From Vibrio sp. 10N.286.49.B1 (GTDB lineage: Bacteria > Pseudomonadota > Gammaproteobacteria > Enterobacterales > Vibrionaceae): a stretch of DNA of 64,000 bases. The position numbers and the translations under genes are program-made. This document shows, in pieces, positions 17,509 to 26,010 of this stretch (positions are counted from its first letter, which is position 1; each line of letters begins with the position of its first letter). Under the pieces are notes generated by a model. That model was not told the origin of the DNA. It saw only the letters and a list, made by a program, of their open reading frames with translations, and did no database searches. Location of the stretch: the NCBI RefSeq assembly GCF_002873335.1, contig NZ_MCUW01000009.1, positions 68,065 to 132,064 of the forward strand, read 5' to 3'.

Positions 17509-18162
17509 TCAAGCGAAACCGTTTTGTTGCAAAAACTCCATGGAGAGACGAGACTCTGGCTCACTCTGCGTATGATTTTGCAGCAAGCGTTCCATATAGC
17601 GAGCCATCACATCCACCTCTAGGTTGACTTTACGGCCAACCTGAAAACGATCAATTGTGGTTTCTTCTGTCGTATGCGGCACAATCGTGATCTTCAGTGC
17701 ATTTTTTCTCAGACCATTCACTGTCAGGCTAATACCATCCACTGTAATCGAGCCTTTTTCAGCCACATACTTGTTGAGTTCGCCTGGCATCTGAATCCAA
17801 AATTCAATGGCACGACCCACATATTGACGTTCTACAATTTCACCCACACCATCAACGTGACCAGATACGATATGACCACCAAAACGCGTTGTTGGAAGCA
17901 TGGCCTTTTCTAAATTAACCTTTTCACCGACTTGATAATGGGCAAAACCGGTTTTATTTAGCGTTTCTACCGACAAATCGGCGGTATAAGTGGTGGCGGT
18001 GTGCGCGGTTACCGTGAGACACACGCCGTTTGTCGCAATGCTATCTCCTAGCTTTACGTCGCCCATGTCCAGCTTACCTGCCTCAACATGGATACTAATA
18101 TCTTCTCCGCGAGGAGTAATGGCCTTAAGCGTGCCAATTGCTTCAATAATACCTGTAAACAT
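17509..18162 (-). CDS. ribE: Riboflavin synthase, alpha subunit
   Basis: Final step of riboflavin synthesis, dismutation of two lumazines. 217 residues made of two homologous lumazine-binding barrels: the first starts MFTGIIEAIG with SIATNGVCLTV, the second is the NKYVAEKGSITVDGISLTVNG region. The C-terminal tail (LLQNHTQSEPESRL and onward) is the trimerisation helix plus a short extension. Called ribC in E. coli. It follows ribD after 12 nt. Confidence 0.96.
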   Translation of the reverse strand: MFTGIIEAIGTLKAITPRGEDISIHVEAGKLDMGDVKLGDSIATNGVCLTVTAHTATTYTADLSVETLNKTGFAHYQVGEKVNLEKAMLPTTRFGGHIVSGHVDGVGEIVERQYVGRAIEFWIQMPGELNKYVAEKGSITVDGISLTVNGLRKNALKITIVPHTTEETTIDRFQVGRKVNLEVDVMARYMERLLQNHTQSEPESRLSMEFLQQNGFA

Positions 18163-18174
18163 CTGTCTTAAATT

Positions 18175-19338
18175 CTACTTAGTAATGGGTGACGTCGCCG
18201 CTGACGCCGTTGGTGTCACAACAGTCGGCATCGCGACAATGCGAATATCTTGCCCGACCATACGAACATCTTTTATGACCAAATTAATGGTGTCTTGCAT
18301 AGATTGTAGACCTAAAGCACCAATCAGACCGCGACCATCCGCCCCCATCAGTTTAGGTGCCAGATAAACAATGATTTCATCAACGAGCTGCTGTTGAATC
18401 AACCCACCCGCCAAGGTCGCGCCGGCTTCCACCCACACATGGTTTATCTGTTGTTCATCGGCCATAGCTGACAAGGTGTGAGTTAAGCTCAATTGGCCAC
18501 ATTCCGTCAACGGTACATTAATGTCTGCGCCTGACTCAGCAACACGAAGTACGCTGCCTACACTTTGAAAAAGCGCTAGGTCGCTAGAAAGGCGGGCTTG
18601 TTTGTCTAGAATAACTCGAGTGGGTTGGCGTAACTGTGATGGTGTTATGGTATCGGTAACGTGACTCGGTAGCTCATTCCAGCGCACATTGAGGGAAGCA
18701 TTGTCTTCAATAACGGTTTGACTGGTAGAAAGAATCGCTGCCGCTTGAGCTCGATAGGCTTGAACATCGCGTCTTGCTTGTGTTCCCGTTATCCATTGGC
18801 TACGGCCATTCGCAAGCGCGGTTTGCCCGTCAAGACTGGCCGCCATTTTCAGCTGGACGAACGGCTTACCCGTTTCCATTTTCTTTAGAAAACCGCGATT
18901 CAGTGCTCTCGCTTCTTGCTCAAGGAGCCCGACATAGACTTCAATGCCTGCCTCACGCAACATGGTAAAACCCCGCCCTGCAACTTGAGGGTTAGGATCC
19001 GACATGGCGCAGATAACCTTAGTGACGCCCGCTTTAATGAGACCTTCCGCGCACGGTGGTGTGCGGCCATAATGGGAGCATGGCTCTAGGGTGACATAAG
19101 CGGTAGCACCTTGCGATTGTATACCCGCCATTCGAAGTGCATGAACCTCAGCATGCGGCTCGCCCGCTTTTTGGTGGTAGCCTTCACCAACGATATGGTC
19201 GTCGCGCGTCAACACGCAACCTACATTTGGGTTCGGTGCTGTTGTAAAACGCCCCTTACTGGCTAAGGTAATTGCGCGACTCATCATTTGATAATCAATG
19301 GCGCTAAATTGAGGACAAGCCGTATGTGATTGTGTCAT
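18175..19338 (-). CDS. ribD: Bifunctional pyrimidine deaminase/reductase RibD
   Basis: Second and third steps of riboflavin synthesis. 387 residues: N-terminal zinc deaminase (HAEVHAL; PCSHYGRTPPCAEGLI zinc ligands) to about residue 150, then the NADPH reductase domain (KMAASLDGQTALANGRSQWI, RVILD, GGLIQQQLVDEI). The last ~16 residues (TVVTPTASAATSPITK) form a Thr/Ser/Ala tail beyond the usual end. It follows nrdR after 23 nt, the same order as in E. coli. Confidence 0.96.
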   Translation of the reverse strand: MTQSHTACPQFSAIDYQMMSRAITLASKGRFTTAPNPNVGCVLTRDDHIVGEGYHQKAGEPHAEVHALRMAGIQSQGATAYVTLEPCSHYGRTPPCAEGLIKAGVTKVICAMSDPNPQVAGRGFTMLREAGIEVYVGLLEQEARALNRGFLKKMETGKPFVQLKMAASLDGQTALANGRSQWITGTQARRDVQAYRAQAAAILSTSQTVIEDNASLNVRWNELPSHVTDTITPSQLRQPTRVILDKQARLSSDLALFQSVGSVLRVAESGADINVPLTECGQLSLTHTLSAMADEQQINHVWVEAGATLAGGLIQQQLVDEIIVYLAPKLMGADGRGLIGALGLQSMQDTINLVIKDVRMVGQDIRIVAMPTVVTPTASAATSPITK

Positions 19339-19361
19339 TAGAGGTATTCTCTACTTATTAA

Positions 19362-19811
19362 TCAGTCTTCTAGTCGGGCGATTTCTTCGCCAAACTCTCG
19401 AATATCTTCAAAGCTACGATAGACCGACGCAAAGCGAATATAAGCGACCTTATCAAGTTCCTTAAGCTGGGCCATGACAAGGTTACCTATCATGTCACTC
19501 GGTACTTCACGCTCGCCCGTTGCTCGCAATTGAGACTCAATATGACTGATAGCAAGCTCTATGGAATCGGCACTAACAGGGCGTTTCTCTAATGCACGCT
19601 GTATACCGCCAACCATTTTATCTTTGTTAAATGGTTCACGGTTGCCATTTGATTTAATGACTTTAGGCATGACCAGCTCTGCAGTCTCAAACGTCGTAAA
19701 CCGTTCACTGCACGCCAAACATTGTCGTCTACGGCGAACTTGATGGCCGTCAGCAACCAATCTGGAGTCGATAACTTTTGTATCATTTTCTGAGCAAAAG
19801 GGACAATGCAT
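19362..19811 (-). CDS. nrdR: Transcriptional repressor NrdR
   Basis: Repressor of ribonucleotide reductase operons, 149 residues. An N-terminal four-Cys zinc ribbon (CPFC...CLAC) is followed by an ATP-cone domain ([27 protein letters not shown]). A strong AGGAGGTG ribosome-binding site precedes the ATG. It heads the rib gene run, as in many gammaproteobacteria. Confidence 0.97.
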   Translation of the reverse strand: MHCPFCSENDTKVIDSRLVADGHQVRRRRQCLACSERFTTFETAELVMPKVIKSNGNREPFNKDKMVGGIQRALEKRPVSADSIELAISHIESQLRATGEREVPSDMIGNLVMAQLKELDKVAYIRFASVYRSFEDIREFGEEIARLED

Positions 19812-19890
19812 AACACCTCCTAAAAGTGAAAGGTCAGTTTATCGAAATTCAACCCATTAAGAAATCTACTATTTCAGCTTCTCGACTGGA

Positions 19891-20802
19891 TTACACGACG
19901 TAACCCTGAATCGCGTCACATTCCTGCCAACCAAACTCAACCATTAGATGATGCCAGACATCATCAAAGCGCGCCTTTATGACAATCTCTTTCTCTAAAA
20001 TCGGATGAACAAACCTCAAAGACGAAGCATGCAGCATCAATCGGCGAGCATTAAAGTGCTCACGAAACAAGCGATTATGTTTACCATCACCATGTGTCGT
20101 GTCCCCTATTATCGGGTGACTCAAATGATGCATGTGTCGTCTTAATTGGTGCTTACGCCCTGTTTCTGGCTTCATTTCCACTAAGCCGTAACGACTGGTC
20201 GGGAATCGTCCCGTCGAGTAGGGCACTTCCACTTGCGCTAATGGCTCATAAACGGTGACCGCGGGTTGCGCTTCTTTATCTTGCGTGGCGAATTTGTCAG
20301 CAATCTTGTCCAGTTCCAGTTTGAGCGCATAATCGAGTCGATCTCCCTCTTCGATCCACCCTCGCACAATCGCATGATAGGTTTTTTCCATTTCATGTTC
20401 CGCAAACATTGGCATCGCTTTGGACGCCACTTCGCTAGATAAGGCAAACAATAAAACACCTGATGTCGGTCTATCTAAACGATGAAGCGGAAAAACATGC
20501 TGACCTATTTGATCCCGCAAGGTCTGCATTACAAAGCGAGTTTCCCCTTTATCCAACCAAGAGCGATGAACAAGCATACCCGCAGGCTTATTGACGGCGA
20601 TCAGATACTCATCTCTGAAGATAATTTCCAAAGGAGGCACTGGAGCTAACGCATTTTTAGCGTTTGTGTCATCAGTACTGTCGACATTATTGCTGTTCAC
20701 TGTATCGGCAGTGCTAATTACATCACTCGTGTTCATGACATCGATAGAGCTAGGCACATCGTTAACGTTCTTGGTATTTGAGTCCGTCTTTGGGGTAGTC
20801 AT
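19891..20802 (-). CDS. truC: tRNA pseudouridine(65) synthase TruC with an N-terminal extension
   Basis: RluA-family synthase that makes pseudouridine 65 in tRNA. The core from about residue 57 matches TruC throughout: NKPAGMLVHRSWLD, the catalytic HRLDRPTSGVLL, LDKIADKFA and GRKHQLRRHM. Ahead of it are about 56 residues rich in Thr, Ser, Asn, Asp and Val (for example NTSDVISTADTVNSNN) that E. coli TruC lacks. Start choice is therefore uncertain, but the first codon overlaps yqcC by four bases, which supports the long form. Confidence 0.93.
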   Translation of the reverse strand: MTTPKTDSNTKNVNDVPSSIDVMNTSDVISTADTVNSNNVDSTDDTNAKNALAPVPPLEIIFRDEYLIAVNKPAGMLVHRSWLDKGETRFVMQTLRDQIGQHVFPLHRLDRPTSGVLLFALSSEVASKAMPMFAEHEMEKTYHAIVRGWIEEGDRLDYALKLELDKIADKFATQDKEAQPAVTVYEPLAQVEVPYSTGRFPTSRYGLVEMKPETGRKHQLRRHMHHLSHPIIGDTTHGDGKHNRLFREHFNARRLMLHASSLRFVHPILEKEIVIKARFDDVWHHLMVEFGWQECDAIQGYVV

Positions 20803-21098
20803 ACGTTAGATGCTCCATCAACTTTTTTTAACACATGAATCACATCTTGATACTGCGGCATACTTTGCCAAACTTGTTCGAAATAAGGTGTGATTTCAAA
20901 TTTACTCGGTAGCGGCTGTCCACGTAACAGCATGGCTTCGATACGATAAACAAATACCCACTGAAGCCACTCTTCCGGCGCGAGTGTATCGATAGCGAAG
21001 GGTTGCGTACTTTGCAGTTTTTCCATTGCTGGCATATCAGCTTGCCAAAGACCATGGAGAGCCATGACCTGTTTTAATTCTTCAATATGTTGCTTCAT
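20799..21098 (-). CDS. yqcC: YqcC family protein
   Basis: Helical protein of about 99 residues of unknown function, in the same position relative to truC as in E. coli. LAPEEWLQWVFVYRIEAMLLRGQPLP is the recognisable family block. I start at the ATG at 21098; a TTG two codons earlier is possible. Its end overlaps the truC start by four bases, so they form a coupled pair. Confidence 0.88.
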   Translation of the reverse strand: MKQHIEELKQVMALHGLWQADMPAMEKLQSTQPFAIDTLAPEEWLQWVFVYRIEAMLLRGQPLPSKFEITPYFEQVWQSMPQYQDVIHVLKKVDGASNV

Positions 21099-21215
21099 GT
21101 TCAATATCTGAGTTGTTAGGTTGAATTAACGCAATGAAAAGCAACCATGACCTTGAAAATTCGCGATAGAATACCATCTATTGCTCTATACCCAAACCGT
21201 ACTAGGAACAACGCC

Positions 21216-22265
21216 ATGGATACCATTCATACTTTGACCGATCTACTGAACAACAGTGGCTGTCAATATCACGTCTACGACCTGTCGCGTCGGGTACAAC
21301 GCATCGATAATCAACAATTTGCTAATGTTGAACAAGGCCGCCAACCCTACCCATTCCCTATTCAGCGTAAAGCGCAGTTCGCGGTCGCTTATTGGAATGA
21401 AGAGAAACAACCGTGGATTTGGTTCCTAACGTTTAACCTCGATGAGCGCGGCTTACTCAATCAGGGCGATGTCGGACAGTTTATTCAATTTGTCGTTGAA
21501 GCCATGGGATCTCGTCTGAGCAAAGAGATGACAGAGGATCAGCAGCAAAAGCTGTCTAATAATCCATTCACGTTCCGCCCAAAGGACGACAAACTCGCTA
21601 TATTCCATAGCCTATTACGCGCCGAGCTTTCTCTATCCACCAGCCAGTACTACGCTCACGCGCAAGCGTATTTCCAGGGCAACCTCGGATGGGAGAACTG
21701 GCAGACGGTCGGCTTACAAGGCATTACTGATCTTGCGGCTAGGTTAAGTGAAGACGACAATGGCCGTATTGTTCGCGCAAGCTTACAACACCTCGCCAGC
21801 GAGCCCAAATATGCGCTTCTAGGTGCGCTTGAGCATGTTGCTTTGCCAGGTAAACTTTCAAGCACCCTGTTTGAACTTGCAGAAGACGAATGTGAATCGA
21901 CCGATGTCGACCTATTTTTGGTGTCGGCTTACGTGCGAGCATTAGCCGGCGGAAAGCCTGAGCAATTAGAATCATTAGTCGGTCGTATTCTTGCCAGCGA
22001 CGTGCTCAGTCATACTGAAATTTTAATCGCCATTGCTGGGCGAGCTTGGTTACCCCTAACCACGCCAACGCTGGCTAACCAATACCTGGTTAGACTTGCA
22101 AAGACAGGCGATCAAGCATTGTTCAGCCAAGTATTTGCCGACCTCGTCATGATGCCAAGTTTAAGGCTCGTATTGTTGCCGCTGCTTCATTCAACGCCTT
22201 CTCAAGAACTGACTCAAGCTTTGGTTGCCTTGCAGCAATCCACAGCATCAGGCCGAACACACTAA
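21216..22265 (+). CDS. DUF3549 family protein
   Basis: Protein of 349 residues. The start MDTIHTLTDLLNNSGCQYHVYDLSRRV and the WNEEKQPWIWFLTFNLDERGLL segment are those of DUF3549, found in Vibrio and relatives and of unknown function. The C-terminal half is helical with a repeat-like Leu/Ala pattern. I use ATG 21216, after AGGAA, rather than 21147. It is followed nine nt later by the DUF3301 gene; the two look like an operon. Confidence 0.82.
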   Translation: MDTIHTLTDLLNNSGCQYHVYDLSRRVQRIDNQQFANVEQGRQPYPFPIQRKAQFAVAYWNEEKQPWIWFLTFNLDERGLLNQGDVGQFIQFVVEAMGSRLSKEMTEDQQQKLSNNPFTFRPKDDKLAIFHSLLRAELSLSTSQYYAHAQAYFQGNLGWENWQTVGLQGITDLAARLSEDDNGRIVRASLQHLASEPKYALLGALEHVALPGKLSSTLFELAEDECESTDVDLFLVSAYVRALAGGKPEQLESLVGRILASDVLSHTEILIAIAGRAWLPLTTPTLANQYLVRLAKTGDQALFSQVFADLVMMPSLRLVLLPLLHSTPSQELTQALVALQQSTASGRTH

Positions 22266-22274
22266 GGAATTGCC

Positions 22275-22574
22275 GTGATCGACAACTTATTAATGATTTT
22301 GGCGCTGAGCCTATTTTGTTTTTTCTTTTGGCAACAAAGGCGGCAATCTGAGATTGCTAAGGCCGCGGTAAGCCGTCGTTGTAAGGAATTAGATTTGCAA
22401 ATGCTCAGTGTCTCATTTAGTTCGCACCGACTCCGCGATGCGAATGGACGTTTCGGCTGGCATACTATTTATGAATTTGAGTTTTCGGCACTGGGTGATG
22501 ACTATTATCAAGGAAAGGTGCTGATGAAGGGCTTTTATGTGTTGAATTTTCATATTCCTCCTTACCGAATGTAG
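22275..22574 (+). CDS. DUF3301 family membrane-anchored protein
   Basis: 99 residues with a GTG start after AAGGAA. One N-terminal transmembrane helix (about 5-20, ending FFFWQQRR) and a cytoplasmic basic domain with RCKELDLQMLSVSF and GRFGWHTIYEFEFSALGDDYY, typical of DUF3301. The function is unknown. Its last 110 nt overlap, on the opposite strand, the 3' end of the GNAT gene. Confidence 0.8.
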   Translation: MIDNLLMILALSLFCFFFWQQRRQSEIAKAAVSRRCKELDLQMLSVSFSSHRLRDANGRFGWHTIYEFEFSALGDDYYQGKVLMKGFYVLNFHIPPYRM

Positions 22575-23040
22575 TTGTAAATGCCAAATAGGGGCCGTGG
22601 TCGTTAGTGTATTGGCCGCTCAGCTCAAAACCAAACTTCTCCAACAAATGAATCGAAGAATGATGGCCAACATCGACGTTGGCTGTCAAACGCCGAACCC
22701 CAAGCTCACTGCAGGCTGTCGGAATAAAGCGCTGAAGTACTTCCGTCGCGATGCCTTTATTCCAATACTGTTTATCAAACAAAAAACCAAGCTCTGCCTG
22801 CCCGTTAATGTCATCGACAAAAACGTGCCCAAGCAATTCACGCGTTCTAATATCTAAAACAGCCATAGAAAACAACTTAGGTTCATCAAGTAATGTCTGA
22901 AAGAGTTGTCGAGCCGAACTGAGTGTATGAGGCCCATTCATATGTTCGCGGTTTTTGGCGCACACGTTCAGCATCAGGAAATCCGATTCCAAGTGCTTTG
23001 TGTAAGGGACAAGAAGTGTCCTAAGTGTCGCGATGGTCAT
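22465..23040 (-). CDS. GNAT-family N-acetyltransferase (RimJ/RimL-like)
   Basis: 191 residues. The acetyl-CoA site is seen as LGFLFDKQYWNKGIATEVLQRFI, and the end of the fold as NVDVGHHSSIHLLEKFGFELSGQ. The order suggests a RimJ/RimL-type acetyltransferase of protein N-termini or small molecules; the substrate is unknown. The last ~20 residues (from about STHKSPSS) are unconserved in character and lie entirely antisense to the DUF3301 gene. Confidence 0.85.
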   Translation of the reverse strand: MTIATLRTLLVPYTKHLESDFLMLNVCAKNREHMNGPHTLSSARQLFQTLLDEPKLFSMAVLDIRTRELLGHVFVDDINGQAELGFLFDKQYWNKGIATEVLQRFIPTACSELGVRRLTANVDVGHHSSIHLLEKFGFELSGQYTNDHGPYLAFTTTFGKEEYENSTHKSPSSAPFLDNSHHPVPKTQIHK

Positions 23041-23100
23041 AAATACATTCCTTTGAGTTCACTCGTTGTAGAAGCAAATAAGGAAGCGGGGAAATAATAT

Positions 23101-23134
23101 AAAAGAAAAGCCCCAATACTTGCGTATTGGGGCT
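23101..23134 (-). terminator. csrB terminator
   Basis: Perfect 11-bp stem (23109-23119 with 23124-23134) and four-nt loop, followed on the minus strand by TTTTCTTTT. Confidence 0.92.
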
Positions 23135-23501
23135 ATGGTCTTACTCGCAGCAATCCGGCTACTATAGGTGCTCCATGCATCATCCGTAATAGTGGCTGAA
23201 TCCTTCAGCTATATCCTTTCATCGCTGTCCTAGCGGTGTCCATATCATCCAATGACGCTAACTTTCCTAGTCAGCTCGCTTCACTTGTTCCCTGAGCGGT
23301 GTCCTTGTACATCATCCTGATGTTGATCCTTGCACTCTCCTGAGTGTGTCCTTTTCCTTTTAAACCATCATCCTGACAGTTTTTACGCATCCAGCGTTTG
23401 TCCTTACATCCTTGCTAGTTACTTTTCCTTTCGTAACTAAATCTTCTTCCTGAAGATGACCTTCCTGTGTCGTTCCTGTTCCGTGTCAGCATCCTTCCGA
23501 C
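23103..23501 (-). ncRNA. csrB: CsrB-family regulatory RNA
   Basis: About 399 nt on the minus strand with roughly 27 GGA triplets by my count, many as AGGA in the loops of short hairpins (for example CATCAGGATG, CTCAGGAGAG). This is the hallmark of CsrB/RsmZ RNAs, which sequester the translational regulator CsrA. It begins at a predicted start near 23501 (GTCGGAAGG) and ends in a strong terminator. The location beside yqcC-truC matches E. coli csrB. Vibrios usually carry several Csr RNAs; by synteny this one is the csrB counterpart. The boundaries are predicted. Confidence 0.93.
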
Positions 23502-23508
23502 AAGTTCT

Positions 23509-23536
23509 AATTTACGCGATTCGGGCTTTTAGACAA
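23509..23536 (-). promoter_or_regulatory. csrB promoter
   Basis: -10 TAAATT at 23509-23514 and -35 TTGTCT at 23531-23536, spacing 16 bp, placing the start near 23501 just ahead of the first GGA motif. A second possible -10 (TATATT, 23535-23540) is less well placed. Confidence 0.6.
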
Positions 23537-23660
23537 TATACGCCGGAAAAATATTTTTATTTCGCACTATTGAAATAAACACAAAACCTATAAAAATCAG
23601 AAGTATGAGATAAAAACAACAGATAATACCTTGTGATTTTTCTCTTTTTCTCACAGCTCG

Positions 23661-23678
23661 CGTGAGAGATCTCGCACA
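23661..23678. promoter_or_regulatory. VarA/UvrY (GacA-type) binding box upstream of csrB
   Basis: CGTGAGAGATCTCGCACA is an imperfect 18-bp palindrome close to the UvrY box of E. coli csrB (TGTGAGAGATCTCTTACA as I recall it). It is centred about 168 bp upstream of the predicted start, a distance like that in E. coli. VarS/VarA activation of csr RNAs in vibrios is established; this site is inferred. Confidence 0.65.
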
Positions 23679-23813
23679 CAAGACTTCCACTTTCCCTTGC
23701 CTCTTATTTTTGTCGAAAACGAACAGTGTGAGCGAACTAACATTTTCTTGAGCTGTACCCTCAAGCCATTCAAATGTAATATCGGTTGATACCCTGTTTG
23801 ATGGATAAAACCC

Positions 23814-24101
23814 ATGTTAACGAAAGATGTTTCTGCCGAGATTCAAGCGGTGTTAGCAACCTTGAGTAAAGAAGGCAAAGAACCCACGGTCGCTTTAGTT
23901 AAAGGACGCCTCACAACAAAGGTTCCTATGCCTGCGTTGATTACTGTCATAAAATCATGGAAAAGTAATCAACACGTGCCTAAAGTGGAAATCGCCGCTG
24001 ATGCTGACGCATTAACCCAGCACGCACGCATCGAGGCACTAGAAGCACAGGTCGCACTATTAACAACAAGATTAGAAAAATTGGAAAATACACATGGTTA
24101 A
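23814..24101 (+). CDS. Small wHTH-like protein with C-terminal coiled coil, unknown
   Basis: 95 residues. The N-terminal ~60 residues ([28 protein letters not shown]...ALITVIKSW) resemble the short winged-helix of KfrA-type DNA-binding proteins; the last ~30 ([19 protein letters not shown]) form a heptad coiled coil. A small DNA-binding dimer is a reasonable inference, but I cannot name it. It overlaps the next gene by eight bases. Confidence 0.65.
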   Translation: MLTKDVSAEIQAVLATLSKEGKEPTVALVKGRLTTKVPMPALITVIKSWKSNQHVPKVEIAADADALTQHARIEALEAQVALLTTRLEKLENTHG

Positions 24102-24549
24102 AATTTGGGTCGATGCCGATGCGTGTCCTAAGGTCATTCGTGAAACACTTTGCCGCGCCGCAGAAAGAACAGGCCTAGTCTGCACGTTTGTCGCCAATCA
24201 TACTGTCCCGGTACCAAAGCGAGACAACATTCACTCAATTACAGTGCCAGCTGGCTTTGATATTGCGGATAATGAAATCGTTCGTCGCGTGGAAGCTGGG
24301 GATTTAGTGATCACCTCAGACATCCCTTTAGCGGATGAGGTCATTACCAAGAATGCGTTAGCACTTAGTCCTCGCGGGGAGCTGTATACAAAAGAAACCA
24401 TCAAGGCACGCCTTAATATCCGTGACTTTATGGACACCATGCGCTCAAGTGGTATTCAGACCGGAGGGCCGGCGCCTTTAGGTCAAACTGAGCGACGTGA
24501 ATTTGCTAACAACCTTGATCGCTTCTTGGCAAAAGCACAACGTTCATAG
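24094..24549 (+). CDS. YaiI/YqxD family protein (DUF188, UPF0178)
   Basis: 151 residues beginning [18 protein letters not shown], with [29 protein letters not shown] and a Gly/Pro-rich GGPAPLG: all family marks. The fold is PIN/FLAP-nuclease-like with conserved acidic residues (DAD near the start, TSD at mid-length), but no activity is firmly known. It is coupled to the small upstream gene by an eight-base overlap. Confidence 0.92.
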   Translation: MVKIWVDADACPKVIRETLCRAAERTGLVCTFVANHTVPVPKRDNIHSITVPAGFDIADNEIVRRVEAGDLVITSDIPLADEVITKNALALSPRGELYTKETIKARLNIRDFMDTMRSSGIQTGGPAPLGQTERREFANNLDRFLAKAQRS

Positions 24550-24610
24550 AATCCAACAGCCATGCCCACTCTTCTGAAATCGTTGCTTAATACGGCTTAT
24601 TTCAGGCATT

Positions 24611-24638
24611 AAAAAAGCGCAGGACTCTGCGCTTTTTG
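24611..24638. terminator. Bidirectional terminator
   Basis: Stem AAAAAGCGCAG / CTGCGCTTTTT with A and T flanks, between the YaiI-family gene and the convergent proA. Confidence 0.88.
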
Positions 24639-24740
24639 TATTGAGTACATACCGTTTTAATTTTCGATTTCGCTTTATTGCTACATCGCTTTATGCGATG
24701 TCAGTGGCCAGTGGCTATATCACTATAAATTGCTATTCAG

Positions 24741-25991
24741 CTAAGGCCTGGCGAGATAGTCCGCTTTACCGACCCATTTGTAACTGGTCAGCTCCTCTAA
24801 GCCCATTGGGCCGCGAGCGTGTAGTTTTTGAGTCGATACAGCAACCTCCGCTCCTAAACCGAACTGAGCGCCATCAGTGAAGCGTGTGGATGCATTGACG
24901 TAAACAGCCGCTGATCCCACCGAGTTAATAAACTTTTCAGAGCTTGCCAGACTGTTGGTCATGATGGCATCCGAGTGACTGGCGTTGTGAACACGCATAT
25001 GGTCAATCGCTTCGTCAACATCAGCAACCACTTTGACACCCAAGGTGTAACTTAGCCATTCCGTGTCAAAGTCCCCTTGTACCGCTACCCGTAGGTCATC
25101 CGTCCCTTCTAGTATTGCGAATGCGTTAGGTTCAGCGACCAATGCCACCTTACCCTGCACACGTTGCGATAGAGCGCCGAGAAACTCTGCTGCCACCTTT
25201 TCATGAACAAGTAAGGTGTCCAGAGAGTTACAAGCTGACGGGCGTTGTACTTTTGCATTTTCGACGACGTCCAATGAACGCGCGAGATCAGCTGACTCAT
25301 CAACAAAAATATGACTGATCCCGAAGCCGCCAATGATCACAGGTATATTGCTGTTTTCTTTACACATCTTGTGCAAACCAGCGCCGCCACGAGGGATGAT
25401 CATATCAACATAGTCATCAAGTTTTAACAGCTGAGAGACGAGTTCTCGGTCTGGCTTTTCAATATATTGCACGGACGCTGCAGGTAAACCAGCTTTTGCC
25501 AATGCAGATTGAATCACCTTCACAAGCTCCATATTGGAATGGAAGGTTTCCTTACCACCACGAAGAATGCTGGCGTTGCCTGTTTTCAGGCAAAGCGCAG
25601 CGATATCAATAGTGACATTAGGCCGCGCCTCGTAAATAACCCCGACGACACCAAGTGGTACTCGGCGACGAGACAAGCTCATGCCATTTTCTAGCACCTT
25701 GCTGTCCATTTCGCTGCCCACGGGGTCATTCAGCGTAATAACATTGCGCACATCATCCGCAATGCCTTTTAATCGTTGTTCATTGAGTAATAAACGGTCA
25801 AGCAAAGCGTCCGTCAAGCCCGCTGCACGGCCTTGGTTAATATCAATAGCATTGGCAGCCAATATTGCGGTCGAGTTCGCCTCAAGCTCATCGGCGATAA
25901 TATGCAATGCTTGATTTTTTTGCGCCGTTGAAGCGGTAGACAAAGCAAAACTTGCTTGCTTTGCATCACGACCCATTTGGATCATATCCAT
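24741..25991 (-). CDS. proA: Gamma-glutamyl phosphate reductase
   Basis: Second step of proline synthesis; NADPH-dependent reduction of gamma-glutamyl phosphate. 416 residues of the aldehyde-dehydrogenase fold with the catalytic Cys in [14 protein letters not shown] (about residue 255), [20 protein letters not shown] and [11 protein letters not shown] at the end. It follows proB by 19 nt. Confidence 0.97.
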   Translation of the reverse strand: MDMIQMGRDAKQASFALSTASTAQKNQALHIIADELEANSTAILAANAIDINQGRAAGLTDALLDRLLLNEQRLKGIADDVRNVITLNDPVGSEMDSKVLENGMSLSRRRVPLGVVGVIYEARPNVTIDIAALCLKTGNASILRGGKETFHSNMELVKVIQSALAKAGLPAASVQYIEKPDRELVSQLLKLDDYVDMIIPRGGAGLHKMCKENSNIPVIIGGFGISHIFVDESADLARSLDVVENAKVQRPSACNSLDTLLVHEKVAAEFLGALSQRVQGKVALVAEPNAFAILEGTDDLRVAVQGDFDTEWLSYTLGVKVVADVDEAIDHMRVHNASHSDAIMTNSLASSEKFINSVGSAAVYVNASTRFTDGAQFGLGAEVAVSTQKLHARGPMGLEELTSYKWVGKADYLARP

Positions 25992-26010
25992 AATTTATCC
26001 CTTGAATTCT

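Larger units (their letters stand above)
23502..23813. other. csrB upstream regulatory region
   Basis: 312 bp between csrB and the divergent small gene. It holds the csrB promoter, the VarA-type box and AT-rich sequence between them where an IHF-type bend would be expected; no ORF was seen. The promoter of the plus-strand gene should also be here. Confidence 0.6.

Noticed and set aside
23140..23500. Simple repeat or CRISPR-like array (recurring ATCCT/TCCTT)
   Set aside because: The recurring units are the complements of GGA motifs in csrB hairpin loops, with uneven spacing.
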